Made by a program: the position numbers and the translations under genes. Below, piece after piece: positions 8,878 through 17,810 of a stretch of 64,000 nt of DNA; the first letter of the stretch is position 1, and each line of letters begins with the position of its first letter. The notes beneath the pieces were generated by a model that saw only the letters and a list, made by a program, of their open reading frames with translations, ran no database searches and had not been told where the DNA came from. The stretch covers positions 8,978-72,977 of the forward strand of contig DLMH01000025.1 in assembly GCA_002478115.1 (NCBI GenBank), read 5' to 3'. The DNA is from Candidatus Acidiferrum typicum. GTDB taxonomy: Bacteria; Acidobacteriota; Terriglobia; Acidiferrales; UBA7541.

Positions 8878-9369
8878 ATGAACCGCAATCACACGAATCG
8901 CCTACCGAGCAACACACAAATCATTTTCCCAGCAGTCTTGCGCATCACCCTGGCTCTATTCCTACTCCTTCTGGGCATAAATTCCGCGCCCCCGGCCCAC
9001 GCGCAAACCAAACCCCATCGCTTCGTGAAAACCTATCCGATGAATCGCGCCAAAGCCGAAAATCTCCAGTGCTGGGTCAACGCCGGTCACGACACCTGGT
9101 GCCGCGATCCCAAACTCGTCGCCGCCCACACCCTCCAACAATTCGCCCCCGGCCTGGCCGACTCCACGTACGAACTCGCCTCCCAACCAGTCGAACGCAA
9201 ACTCTCTCACGGCAACACCGCCATCTACACCTACCACTCCCTCGACGGCCAAACCACCTATCGCGTCACCCTCCGCCGCCCCCAGTGGCTCCGCCCCACC
9301 GCCGACTCCCTCCACCAATCGGTTTGGCTCCCCACCCACCTCGAAATCCTCACCAACGCAAGAGCCTAA
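8878..9369 (+). CDS. Secreted protein of unknown function
   Basis: A 163-residue product. Residues about 15-43 form a signal peptide ending AHA-QT. The mature part is polar with two cysteines (LQCWVN, DTWCRD) that could form a disulfide, and a Thr/Arg-rich strand region (TYRVTLRRP). AAGGAGGAAGCC directly precedes the ATG. No family was recognised. The next gene is also secreted but is separated by a hairpin repeat. Confidence 0.7.
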   Translation: MNRNHTNRLPSNTQIIFPAVLRITLALFLLLLGINSAPPAHAQTKPHRFVKTYPMNRAKAENLQCWVNAGHDTWCRDPKLVAAHTLQQFAPGLADSTYELASQPVERKLSHGNTAIYTYHSLDGQTTYRVTLRRPQWLRPTADSLHQSVWLPTHLEILTNARA

Positions 9370-9379
9370 GCCTCCTCTG

Positions 9380-9405
9380 TGTAGGGGTCGAGCACACTCG
9401 ACCCC
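9380..9405. repeat. Short hairpin repeat
   Basis: GGGGTCGAG-CACAC-TCGACCCC forms a perfect 9-bp hairpin just after the secreted-protein gene. A degenerate relative (GTCGAGCAC...CGACCCCATCTC) lies near 6600. There is no T-tract, so it is not a classical terminator. Confidence 0.5.
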
Positions 9406-9504
9406 ATCTCGGCAACCACTCCTGTAGTGGGCCACGATGTTTCCCCGTTGGACGCGATGATCCAGGAACAGTGTTAGCATTCCAAGAGTTCACCGAGGTG
9501 CTTA

Positions 9505-10653
9505 TTGCGGCGACTTTTCCTAACAATCCTGTTCTTCCTCGCTTCGGCGGCTGGTCCCATCGCGGCCCACCCGCAATCCTCGGCCAACGATAAGCCCTCC
9601 ACCTGCGACTCGCTTCGCGCCTCAAAATCCAAAGTCTACGGCTTCCATCCCGCCCAATTAAACGAATCCCAGATTGAAGCCAAGGGCAAGGAACTTGACG
9701 CCTTCTGGAAGCAGGTCCAGGCCGCGGGCCCCGAAGGCGCAGCTTGCCTGAAAATCATGCTCGCCGCGGAAACCACCGACCACAATTTCCAATTCGATGC
9801 CGGCGAAGTCCTCTATCAGATGGACCCCTCGCCCGACTCCCTCAAGATCGTGCGCGACGCCATCGCCCAGGCCGATTTCCAGGAAACCGATCCCGCCAAT
9901 TATCTTTCTCTGGCCCTCGCGCTTTCTCAGCAAGGCGTGGACATTCAGCCGCTCGCCGCACGCCTTCTCCGCTATCCCAACGCCACCATACATATCTCCG
10001 AGCACGCCCTCGATCTTGATGCGGACACCGCTGCTCTCTTTCTCTACGGCAGCATGCCCGCCGCGCAAGCCACCAACGCCTTGATTTCTGAATTGCAGGC
10101 CCCCGAACTCTTCGTGCGCTCCGCCGCCGCCCACCTCCTCGCCGAACAACTCACCGAGGATGCCTTCCGCACCCTCAGCCGCTGGGACGGCGTGGACATG
10201 ATCGAGGAAGAGTATCGCCGCAACGACATTCACACGGTTCTGAAATATCAGCCGCCCGATCCGGCCGATCTCGCACAACCTAAATTCACCCGCGAGCAGG
10301 TTTTGAAAGTCATTGCCGCCCTGCCCCACACCCGAAAGGAATTCGACGACGTGATGAGCACGAGCGGCGCCGCCTTTGACAAAAAACTCCACGACGCGAA
10401 CCTCACGCAAGAGCAGCTCACCAATGCCGTGGCCGACAGCGAACCCATCTACGGTATCGCCGATCACACTTCTTTCCTCAACAGCGCCGTGGCCACCCTC
10501 CTTTCCGAGGACTTCAAAACCCTCCAGGGCGCCCGCCGCAAAGCCCTCTTCAACGTCTCCGATGAAAGCCTTGAAGAATATCTGGCCTTCACCCAATTAA
10601 TGATCCGCCTCATCAACAAGCTCGATTTGTACAAGGACTATCGCGCGCACTAA
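9505..10653 (+). CDS. Secreted helical-repeat-like protein of unknown function
   Basis: A 382-residue protein starting at TTG 9505, with GAGGTG four bases upstream. Residues 1-24 are a signal peptide (LFLTILFFLASAAGPIAAHPQ). The mature part is largely helical with Ala/Leu-rich helices (about 60-220, such as FVRSAAAHLLAEQL) that resemble HEAT-type repeats, then a charged helical C-terminus. No catalytic motif is visible. It heads a run of plus-strand genes leading into a solute-binding protein and a two-component system. Confidence 0.7.
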   Translation: MRRLFLTILFFLASAAGPIAAHPQSSANDKPSTCDSLRASKSKVYGFHPAQLNESQIEAKGKELDAFWKQVQAAGPEGAACLKIMLAAETTDHNFQFDAGEVLYQMDPSPDSLKIVRDAIAQADFQETDPANYLSLALALSQQGVDIQPLAARLLRYPNATIHISEHALDLDADTAALFLYGSMPAAQATNALISELQAPELFVRSAAAHLLAEQLTEDAFRTLSRWDGVDMIEEEYRRNDIHTVLKYQPPDPADLAQPKFTREQVLKVIAALPHTRKEFDDVMSTSGAAFDKKLHDANLTQEQLTNAVADSEPIYGIADHTSFLNSAVATLLSEDFKTLQGARRKALFNVSDESLEEYLAFTQLMIRLINKLDLYKDYRAH

Positions 10654-10710
10654 GGCTTCAGCGAACACACAGCGCAAGGCAGCCGCGTGTTATCATCCTC
10701 TTAGAACGCC

Positions 10711-11724
10711 GTGCTCCCAAGATCTGAGAACTCTCGCTTTCGCCCGTTTCGCTTCTTCCTCGCGCTGCTTATTCTTTGTTTTGTTTCCCTGCCGCCAATC
10801 ATGCCCGCCGATTCCAATTCGCTCGATGATGCCGCGCGTCAACTCGCGGACCGCATCGCCGCCATCCCCAATCTTCACGGCCCCCTGCGCCTGGAGTTTC
10901 ACGCCGACGCGAGTCTCGCCGCCGATTCCACCTGGCAGGACACCCTGCGCCAGGAACTCGAGAAACGCCGCTTGACCATCACCGAAGAGCCGAGCGCTCT
11001 CCTCCTGAAAGTGGGCGCGGTCGAGACCCCTACCCAACTGGTGCTCACTGCCAGCGCCCGCATTGGCGATCGCGACGATGTGCGCATCGTCGCCGTAACG
11101 CGCGCCGCTTTCACCGCCCCCGCGCTTGCCGTTGCACCCGTGCGCATCGCGCGCCAGCTTGTGTACGAAAGTTCCGACCGCATCTTGGACGCCTCCGCAC
11201 TCGGCACCGCCGCCGAAGGTGGCCTGGCCGTCCTCCTCTATCGCAACGAGGACCTCGTCGCCCTGCGCCTCGACTCCAGCGGCGCCGACAAACAAACCAT
11301 CTCCCTCGCCGCCGCGAATCTCCACGCCTCGCGCGATCCACGCGCCGAACTCACGGACAAGGGCGCCACCGCTGAAGTGCTTCTCCCCGGAAAGCTCTGC
11401 GAATTCAATTGGGTCGCTGGCGAGGAACCCAGGTGCCGCGCAAAAAAAACCGAATGGCGCACCGCCACCGTGCTCACCTCTCCTTGCGACGCCAGCGACT
11501 GGAAGCTCGAAGCCAGGGGCGATGACTGGTCCTCCGCCGATCTCCTCCAAATCGTCCCGGACGCCGCCGCGCGTGCCGGCAGCGTTGCACTGTTTAACGA
11601 ATTCCCCGGACCGATTCTCAGCATCAATGGCGAACGGGATCCCGTCAGCGCGCTGATTGTGGCCCGCAATTTGCATACAGGAAATTATGAGGTTTACAAA
11701 ATCACCCTGGTTTGCGGGAATTAG
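10711..11724 (+). CDS. Secreted protein of unknown function, overlapping the solute-binding protein gene
   Basis: A 337-residue product. GTG 10711 gives a signal peptide (FFLALLILCFVSLPPIMPA); a later ATG at 10801 would remove it, so the GTG is preferred. The mature part has an N-terminal alpha/beta region with a helix-strand unit (QDTLRQELEKRRLTIT) and a C-terminal beta-rich region with several hydrophobic strands. Its last 38 bases overlap the next gene, so the two are almost surely co-expressed. No family is recognised. An envelope partner of the solute-binding protein is plausible but unproven. Confidence 0.65.
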   Translation: MLPRSENSRFRPFRFFLALLILCFVSLPPIMPADSNSLDDAARQLADRIAAIPNLHGPLRLEFHADASLAADSTWQDTLRQELEKRRLTITEEPSALLLKVGAVETPTQLVLTASARIGDRDDVRIVAVTRAAFTAPALAVAPVRIARQLVYESSDRILDASALGTAAEGGLAVLLYRNEDLVALRLDSSGADKQTISLAAANLHASRDPRAELTDKGATAEVLLPGKLCEFNWVAGEEPRCRAKKTEWRTATVLTSPCDASDWKLEARGDDWSSADLLQIVPDAAARAGSVALFNEFPGPILSINGERDPVSALIVARNLHTGNYEVYKITLVCGN

Positions 11725-13258
11725 CGCCGCCCTGCTCCTTCTACTCGCGGCCGCCGCGACAAGCGCCACCAAGCGCCCGCGCTACGGCGGAACCCTGCGC
11801 GTTGAATTGCTCGCGTCCAGTGCTTCCCTCGATCCGCGCGAGTGGAAAAGCGGCTCACTTTCCGCGCGCGAAGACGAAAAACTGGCCGCTCTCGTTTACG
11901 ATCGCCTCGTCACTCTCGACGATTACGGAAGATTCCAGCCGGCCCTGGCAATCGAGTGGTCGCACGACGCCGCTGCGAAATATTGGCAATTCAAGCTCCG
12001 CCCCGGCGTGCGGTTTTCCGATGGCTCTCTCCTCGCCTCCGCCGATGTCGTCGCCGCCCTGCAATCCCTGCTGCCCGCGGGCTTGCAGCTCACCGCAACC
12101 GACACCGCCATCTCCATCCACTCTCCCCATCCCATCCCCGATCTGCTCGAACAACTCGCTTCCGGCCGCCATTTCATCTTTCGCGCGCTTCCCGATGACA
12201 CGCTTCTCGGCACCGGCCCTTTTTACGTCGCCGAAATCAGCCCCGCTGCTCCTTACGAAGCCAATCCCCTCGCCATAAAGCCCGCGCGCCTGAAGTTTCG
12301 CGCCAATGAACAATCCTGGGCCGGCCGCCCTTTCCTCGACGCCATCGAAGTCACACTCGGCGAGCCGCCCTTGCGCCAGCTCTTCGATCTGCAGGTCGGC
12401 AAAGCCGATGTCGTCGAAGTTGCTCCTGACCTTGTCCGCAAAGCCCGCCAGGACAATCTTCGTGTCTGGAGTTCCGCGCCCAACACGCTCCTCGCCCTGC
12501 GCTTCGACGAAGCCCAGCCCGCCTCCGCCGACGATCATCTCCGCGAAGCCTTGGCCCTTTCCATGGACCGTGACACCATGGCCAATGTGTTGCTTCAAAA
12601 GCAAGCCGAACCCGCCCCCGCCCTTTTGCCCGACTGGCTCTCGGGATATGCTTTCCTCTTCGAGAGTCCTATGAATCTGGAACGCGCCAAGGAGATTCGC
12701 GCCGCGCTTCCGGCCAACGAAGCCGGGGGCACGGAACCGTTGCGCTTACGCGTGGATGCCGCCGGCGATTTGATGAAATTGCTTGGTGAACGCGTGGCCG
12801 TCAATGCGCGTCAAGCGAATCTGTCTGTGCAAGTTGTGACGCACTCCACAACCGCAAACGGTGGCGCGGCTCCGGTCTCGCCCGCCAATTCTTCCGTCGG
12901 TTTGCATCTCTTCGCCTGGCATTACGATTCCCTCTCGCCGCGCGCGGAACTCGAGGTTATGGTGATTCAGCTTCATTTGGAGCAGGCGCCCGAAACCACT
13001 CAATCACTCGCTGATCCCGAGCAGCGTTACGCCGAGGAGCGCCGCATCCTCGAAGATCGCCGCGTGCTTCCGCTCGTGCTCCTCCCCGAATACGTCGGCA
13101 TCGCCGCGCCTGTGCGCAACTGGATGCCCGCACGCTGGGGCGAATGGCGCCTCGCCGATGTCTGGATCGAAAAAGCCGAGAGCGCTCCGGCCGCGCCGAA
13201 TGGTGGTTCGTCGCCCGATAATTCTGCGGCGCCGCATGGCAAGGAAGTGCACCCATGA
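11687..13258 (+). CDS. Extracellular solute-binding protein, family 5 (peptide/nickel type)
   Basis: A 523-residue protein. ATG 11687 is preceded by AGGA and gives the signal peptide MRFTKSPWFAGISAALLLLL written in part. The mature start RPRYGGTLRVELLASSASLDP is the signature opening of family 5 binding proteins, and LVYDRLVTLDDYGRFQPALAIEW plus KYWQFKLRPGVRFSDG follow it. The family normally feeds an ABC importer, but no permease or ATPase is nearby. It overlaps the gene before it and the kinase after it (ATGA), suggesting ligand binding linked to signalling. The C-terminal tail is low-complexity. Confidence 0.85.
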   Translation: MRFTKSPWFAGISAALLLLLAAAATSATKRPRYGGTLRVELLASSASLDPREWKSGSLSAREDEKLAALVYDRLVTLDDYGRFQPALAIEWSHDAAAKYWQFKLRPGVRFSDGSLLASADVVAALQSLLPAGLQLTATDTAISIHSPHPIPDLLEQLASGRHFIFRALPDDTLLGTGPFYVAEISPAAPYEANPLAIKPARLKFRANEQSWAGRPFLDAIEVTLGEPPLRQLFDLQVGKADVVEVAPDLVRKARQDNLRVWSSAPNTLLALRFDEAQPASADDHLREALALSMDRDTMANVLLQKQAEPAPALLPDWLSGYAFLFESPMNLERAKEIRAALPANEAGGTEPLRLRVDAAGDLMKLLGERVAVNARQANLSVQVVTHSTTANGGAAPVSPANSSVGLHLFAWHYDSLSPRAELEVMVIQLHLEQAPETTQSLADPEQRYAEERRILEDRRVLPLVLLPEYVGIAAPVRNWMPARWGEWRLADVWIEKAESAPAAPNGGSSPDNSAAPHGKEVHP

Positions 13259-15117
13259 GTTTTCGCAGCAAAGTCTTCGCCATTTTCCTGATCACCGTGC
13301 TGGCTTCGGTTTCCCTCGTCGCCTACGGCGTGAGCTATTACACCCAACGCTCCTTCGAAGCCATGGACTCGCAGCGCTCCGAAGCCCTGGTTGCCCAATT
13401 CAACAAGGAATTTGCCCAGCGCGGCGAAGTCGTCGTCCAGCAGGTGGAGAACATCACCAACGCCGATGTCACCGTGCGCATGGCTCTCGATTTGGCGCGC
13501 CCCAGCGCCGATGCTTCGCTCTATGTCCATGACGCCAACGGCGCCGCCCAGGAGCACGGCCTGAACTTCGTCGAATTTGTGAACACCGACGGCACCCTGA
13601 TCTCCTCGGCGCAATATCCCGCGCGCGTCGGCTACAAAAATGACTGGGTCACCAACGTCAAGGATTGGCGCGGGTCGCCCGCCTTCCTCAAAAAGGAAGA
13701 ATTGCCCGATGGCGTCGAGCTTTCCCTGACGGCCGTGCGCACCCAGTCTGTTGGCGACCGCAATCTCTATGTCATCGGCGGCCGCCGCCTGGACCAGAAT
13801 TTCCTTGCCTCCCTCGTGCTCCCTTCCGGCACGCGCGCCCTGCTTTATCGCAATCTCGAAGCGAATTTCGTTCCCACGGCGCTCGCCGACGCCTCCGGCC
13901 CCGTCCCGCAGGCCGACTTACTCCAGCCGCTCATCGAGCAGGTGCAGAAACAATCCACCCCGCAAACTCTCATCAAGACCATCGACTGGACCTCAGACCC
14001 CGCTTCCTCCGAAACCTTTCACGCCATGCCCCTCACCGGCCGCAATGGCGAAGTGCTCGGCGTGCTCCTGCTTGGCAGTTCGCGCAAGGAATTGGTCACC
14101 CTGCGCCGCGAAATCCTGAAGACCGCCGCGCTCGTTGCCCTCGCCGCTCTTCTCATCGGCCTGCTCCTAAGCTGGTGGGTCTCCCGGCGCATCACACGCC
14201 CCGTCGAAGAGCTCGCCAATGGCGCTCGCGATGTTGCCTCCGGCCGCTGGGACACCCACATCGACGTCAAGGGCAGCGACGAAATCGGCCAGCTCGCCGC
14301 CGCGTTCAACGACATGACCAAAACCCTCGCCTCGCAAAAGGAAAAGCTGGTGCAGACCGAGCGCGTCGCCGCATGGCGCGAACTCGCCCGCCGCCTGGCT
14401 CACGAATTGCGCAACCCGCTCTTCCCCCTGCAAATCACCGTCGAAAATCTCCAGCGCGCCCGCCAGCTTGGCCCGCAGCAGTTTCAGGAAGTCTTCAGCG
14501 AAGCCACCGCCACCCTTAAAGCCGAACTTGCCAATCTCAATAGCATCGTCGGCCGCTTCAGCGATTTCTCCAAAATGCCCGCCCCGCAATTCACCAGGGT
14601 GAATGTCAACGAAGTGCTGCGCAACGCCGTGCGTCTCTTCGAACCGCAATTCACCGCTGTCGGCAAACCTTCTATCGCCACAGAATTTTTCCTCAGCGAT
14701 TCGCTGCCGGAAATTGACGCCGATCCCGATCTCCTCCACCGCGCGTTTCAGAATCTCGTTCTCAATGCTCTTGACGCCATGCCCGCCGGCGGCACCATCA
14801 CATTAAAGAGCAGCGATGCCGGCGAATCCGTGCGCATCGAAGTGGCCGACACCGGCAAAGGTCTTACGCCCGAAGAGTGTTCGCGCCTCTTCACGCCCTA
14901 CTACACGACCAAGCAGCTCGGCACGGGCCTCGGCCTGGCCATCGTGCAATCCGTCGTGAGTGATCATCACGGCTCGATTTCCGTTTCCAGCGAGGAAGGG
15001 CGCGGCGCGGCGTTCCGCATCGATTTGCCCAAGCGCCAGTCAGGCGTTGTCGTCAAGTCCAGGGAAGACTCCGCCTCACATGAAGCCGAGTCCACCCCAG
15101 TCGCCGCCTCCGACTAA
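13255..15117 (+). CDS. NtrY-like sensor histidine kinase
   Basis: A 620-residue membrane kinase. One transmembrane helix is near residues 7-27 and a second near 288-310, enclosing a periplasmic sensor of about 255 residues. A HAMP linker follows (RRITRPVEELANGARDV). The H-box RRLAHELRNPLFP has the phospho-accepting His at 383, in the AWRELARRLAHELRNPLFPLQ context of NtrY kinases. HATPase motifs follow: N-box NLVLNALDAM, DTGKGL near 532, GTGLGLAIV. It overlaps the binding-protein gene by four bases. The response regulator lies 239 bases downstream, past a block of hairpin repeats. Confidence 0.93.
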   Translation: MSFRSKVFAIFLITVLASVSLVAYGVSYYTQRSFEAMDSQRSEALVAQFNKEFAQRGEVVVQQVENITNADVTVRMALDLARPSADASLYVHDANGAAQEHGLNFVEFVNTDGTLISSAQYPARVGYKNDWVTNVKDWRGSPAFLKKEELPDGVELSLTAVRTQSVGDRNLYVIGGRRLDQNFLASLVLPSGTRALLYRNLEANFVPTALADASGPVPQADLLQPLIEQVQKQSTPQTLIKTIDWTSDPASSETFHAMPLTGRNGEVLGVLLLGSSRKELVTLRREILKTAALVALAALLIGLLLSWWVSRRITRPVEELANGARDVASGRWDTHIDVKGSDEIGQLAAAFNDMTKTLASQKEKLVQTERVAAWRELARRLAHELRNPLFPLQITVENLQRARQLGPQQFQEVFSEATATLKAELANLNSIVGRFSDFSKMPAPQFTRVNVNEVLRNAVRLFEPQFTAVGKPSIATEFFLSDSLPEIDADPDLLHRAFQNLVLNALDAMPAGGTITLKSSDAGESVRIEVADTGKGLTPEECSRLFTPYYTTKQLGTGLGLAIVQSVVSDHHGSISVSSEEGRGAAFRIDLPKRQSGVVVKSREDSASHEAESTPVAASD

Positions 15118-15125
15118 AGGGTTTT

Positions 15126-15297
15126 GTAGTGGCCGGTCTTTAGACCGGTTCTTGGGTTTCTCTTTGGTTTTGTGGCACAGGCACTCCTGCCTGTGCTCTT
15201 GGGGTTTTCTGGCTTTTGTAGCGGCCGCTTTCTGAAGCGGGCGCTTTTCTCTTGGGTTTCTCTCGGGTTTGTAGGGGCGCAGGACTCCTGCGCCCCA
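15126..15297. repeat. Block of four different hairpin repeats
   Basis: Four palindromes follow one another, separated by CTTGGGTTTCTCT-like spacers: GGCCGGTCTTTAGACCGG (15131-15148), GCACAGGC...GCCTGTGC (15174-15196), CCGCTTTCTGAAGCGG (15225-15240) and GGGGCGCAGGACTCCTGCGCCCC (15273-15295). The first recurs at 49084 and the second at 6439 and 16756. The block fills the gap between the kinase gene and its regulator gene and may affect the mRNA between them. Confidence 0.8.
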
Positions 15298-15356
15298 TGT
15301 CCGCAAGATCTGCAATTTCGCCGGCGCTTTTCGATCTACCGGCCCAAAGGACTCCC

Positions 15357-16742
15357 GTGCCACGCAAAGCCCATCTCCTCCTGATCGACGACGACGCCAA
15401 CACCCTCGCCTCCCTCGCCCGCGCCTTTCGCCTCGCCGGACATGAGGCCACCGTCTGCGACAACGCCCTCCGCGCCGCCGAACTCATCCAAAACGAGCGC
15501 TTCGATCTCATCCTTTCCGACGTGGTCATGCCCGGTAAAAGCGGCCTCGAACTCCTCGAAGAACTGAAAAAATCCGGCCTGCAAACCCCCATCGTCCTGA
15601 TCTCCGGCCAAGCCAATATCGAAATGGCCGTGAAGGCCACGCGCCTTGGCGCTCTCGATTTCCTCGAAAAGCCTCTCACCACCGATAAGCTGCTGGTCAC
15701 CGTCGAAAACGCGTTGCGCCTCTCCCGCCTCGAAGACGAAAACCGCGAACTCCGACACCGGCTCGGCAAGCACGAACTCGTCGGCTCCGGCCCCGCCATG
15801 AAAAAACTCCTCGCGCAAATCGAGCGCGTTGCCGCCAGCGAAACCCGCGTCTGCATCCTTGGCGAAACAGGCACCGGCAAGGAACTCGTGGCCCGCGCCA
15901 TTCACGAAAAATCCCCGCGTCACGAAAACGCTTTCATCACCCTTAATTGCGCCGCCGTTCCCGCCGAACTCATCGAATCGGAGCTGTTCGGCCACGAAAA
16001 AGGCGCCTTCACGGGCGCCGCCGGACGCCACACCGGAAAATTCGAGCAAGCCGAAGGCGGCACACTCTTCCTCGATGAAATCGGCGACATGCCCCTGGCC
16101 ATGCAGGCCAAACTTCTTCGCGTCCTCGAAGAAGGCGAAGTTGAGCGTGTCGGCGGCGACAAGCCCATCAAGGTCAATGTGCGCGCCATCGTCGCCACGC
16201 ACCGAAATCTCGACGAACTCGTCAAAAAGAACGAGTTTCGCAGCGATCTCTACCACCGTGTCTACGTCTTTCCCCTGACCCTGCCTCCTCTTCGCGAGCG
16301 CCCCGAGGATTTTCCAGACCTGATCACCCATTTCGCTCGCCAGGTCGCCGCGCAAAATGGCTGGAAAGAAAAACTGTTCGCGCCAGAAGCCATCGCCGAA
16401 TTGCTCCGCTACTCCTGGCCCGGCAACGTCCGCGAGTTGCGCAACATCGTTGAGCGCCTCGTCCTCCTCGCCACCGAAGACACCGTCACGCCGGACGACG
16501 TCCGCCTCACCCTGCCCGCCGCCGAATCCTCCACCGCCCCCGCTGCAAATGCCGACGCCGCGCAGGGCACTCTCGTCGAACGCACCGAAGCCTTCGAGCG
16601 CGAAACCCTTCTCGCCGAAATCCGCCGCCACAATTTCCATATGACCAACGTAGCCCGCGCCCTCGGCCTCGAACGCAGCCACCTCTACAAAAAGTGCCAG
16701 CAACTCGGTATAGATCTCCACTCCCTCCGCAAACCCGAGTAA
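15357..16742 (+). CDS. Sigma-54-dependent response regulator (NtrC family)
   Basis: A 461-residue protein with three modules. The receiver has acidic pocket DDD at 11-13, phospho-acceptor D55 in LILSDVVMPG, and later Lys in FLEKPL. The AAA+ domain has Walker A GETGTGKE near 169-176 and the sigma-54 contact loop GAFTGA near 216-221. The C-terminal Fis-type helix-turn-helix is NFHMTNVARALGLERSHLYKK. It activates sigma-54 promoters when phosphorylated, probably by the NtrY-like kinase upstream. GTG 15357 was chosen because AAAGGA lies five bases upstream and longer forms would read through the repeat block. Confidence 0.93.
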   Translation: MPRKAHLLLIDDDANTLASLARAFRLAGHEATVCDNALRAAELIQNERFDLILSDVVMPGKSGLELLEELKKSGLQTPIVLISGQANIEMAVKATRLGALDFLEKPLTTDKLLVTVENALRLSRLEDENRELRHRLGKHELVGSGPAMKKLLAQIERVAASETRVCILGETGTGKELVARAIHEKSPRHENAFITLNCAAVPAELIESELFGHEKGAFTGAAGRHTGKFEQAEGGTLFLDEIGDMPLAMQAKLLRVLEEGEVERVGGDKPIKVNVRAIVATHRNLDELVKKNEFRSDLYHRVYVFPLTLPPLRERPEDFPDLITHFARQVAAQNGWKEKLFAPEAIAELLRYSWPGNVRELRNIVERLVLLATEDTVTPDDVRLTLPAAESSTAPAANADAAQGTLVERTEAFERETLLAEIRRHNFHMTNVARALGLERSHLYKKCQQLGIDLHSLRKPE

Positions 16743-16755
16743 CACCGCACCACGC

Positions 16756-16809
16756 TGTGGCACAGTCACTCCTGTTTACCCTGAGCCTCGAAGGGACCGT
16801 GCTCTTGGG
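16756..16809. repeat. GTGGCACAG...GTGCTCTTGGG repeat interrupted by a second repeat
   Basis: The copies at 6439 and 15171 read GTGGCACAG-CACTCCTG-CTGTGCTCTTGGG without a break. Here about 20 extra bases (TTTACCCTGAGCCTCGAAGG) sit in the middle and the right arm changes to GACCGTGC. The insert resembles the CCTGAG..CGAAGG class of intergenic repeats, so one element appears nested in another. Confidence 0.55.
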
Positions 16810-16849
16810 CTGCATTTGTCGTGACCGATCCCGCCCCGCGTGCCACGTC

Positions 16850-16885
16850 AAAAAAAAAACACCGTGGCGCATCGCGCCACGGTGT
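16850..16885 (-). terminator. Intrinsic terminator of the minus-strand helical-protein gene
   Basis: On the minus strand, an 11-12 bp perfect hairpin (CACCGTGGCGC / GCGCCACGGTG, loop of three) is followed by ten Ts. It lies about 31 bases after the stop of the gene at 16916-17377 and is the clearest intrinsic terminator in the window. Confidence 0.9.
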
Positions 16886-16915
16886 CGGGTACTTTCGACG
16901 AATTCTACCGCCTGT

Positions 16916-17377
16916 TTACCTGTGCGATTCCACCCAGTGAATCGCTTCTTCCACATGATGGTGCGCCTTGTCAATGTGACCCAGCGCCCGCTCTTGCAGG
17001 CCCTCCGCAAACCGGTTGTCCTCTTCCTTCGCAATATCCGCATGTGCCTTGTTCAAAAGCTCCAACGCGCGATGCAACCGCCCGGGCCAGTCCATGTGGG
17101 AATCAACGGGCGGGTGATCGTTCAGGTCCTTTCCGTCGTCGATCGAAGCCTTCTTGATTTCTCTGATGGCCTCATCGATTTCATGGATGGCGTCCTCTTC
17201 TTCGTGGCGTAGGTGACCCCCGTCGGGGCGCTCCAGATGAGCGCGCGCATGGCGCAAATCGGTCAGTGCGTGCAGATACGCGGGGTGCCGGCCCTGGGCA
17301 AACGTATTGCTGGCACCGAGCGCAAAAAATAGCGCGAATACCATAGCTGGAATGAAAATTCTGGCAACAGCTTTCAT
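16916..17377 (-). CDS. Secreted His-rich helical protein, unknown
   Basis: A 153-residue protein. The signal peptide MKAVARIFIPAMVFALFFAL (in part) ends near NTFAQG. The mature chain is almost entirely helical, with regularly spaced His and Glu (HALTDLRHARAHLERP, HEEEDAIHEIDEAIREIKKA, ALGHIDKAHHHVEEAIHW), suggesting a small helical bundle that might bind metal. The ATG at 17377 is preceded by CAGGAGA at 11 bases; a longer frame upstream to 17509 has no site. An intrinsic terminator follows. It is similar in style to small secreted acidobacterial proteins of unknown function. Confidence 0.75.
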   Translation of the reverse strand: MKAVARIFIPAMVFALFFALGASNTFAQGRHPAYLHALTDLRHARAHLERPDGGHLRHEEEDAIHEIDEAIREIKKASIDDGKDLNDHPPVDSHMDWPGRLHRALELLNKAHADIAKEEDNRFAEGLQERALGHIDKAHHHVEEAIHWVESHR

Positions 17378-17810
17378 GGATTTGATTTCTCCTGGAATGA
17401 GTGTCTCTGTGCGCAGGGGTGCACCCCAAAAACACGCGGAAGCGAACCACTCCGAGCACCTTGGTCTGTTAAACACACTAGCAAAGAAAAAGTTCCTGGG
17501 CGCTCCCATTCAGAAAGCTTGATTCCTACCTCTAACCGCCCATTCGGACAGCCCCGCGCGCACCACCTCTGGGCCACACTTAGCTTGTAATCCCGACAGC
17601 ATGCCTCTGCTTTTTCCTCTCTTCCTCCGTGCCCTCTGTGTTCTTTTCTCCTTGATCTCCGTGTTACCGTCCCTCTTCGTTCTTCTCAGCGAACTTCTGC
17701 GCTCTCCGCGCCTCCTTGCCCCGAGCCGCGAGAGGTGCGTTATCTTTTCCTCTTCTTGTATTCCGGCAAATCTGTAACCCTGCCCCGCGCGTCGTGGCAG
17801 AATACAAGCG
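17378..17810. other. Gene-free region with a pyrimidine-rich dispersed repeat
   Basis: No coding frame is convincing here. At about 17600-17755 a C/T-rich stretch carries CTCTGTG/CTCCGTG units and then CTCCTTGCCCCGAGCCGCGAG with GGTGCGTTATC. The second half recurs at 20330-20393 and the first half resembles 6690-6740. The promoter for the polysaccharide deacetylase gene should lie just before 17811. Confidence 0.6.

Noticed and set aside
9380..9405. Intrinsic terminator for the 8878 gene
   Set aside because: Good hairpin but no T-tract, and a related sequence occurs near 6600, so it is listed as a repeat.
8832..9593. 253-codon plus-strand frame overlapping the secreted protein at 8878
   Set aside because: His/Pro/Arg-rich translation with no domain; the overlapping frame has a signal peptide and strong ribosome site.
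15336..16769. 477-codon minus-strand open frame opposite the NtrC regulator
   Set aside because: Antisense shadow of a gene with clear AAA+ motifs.
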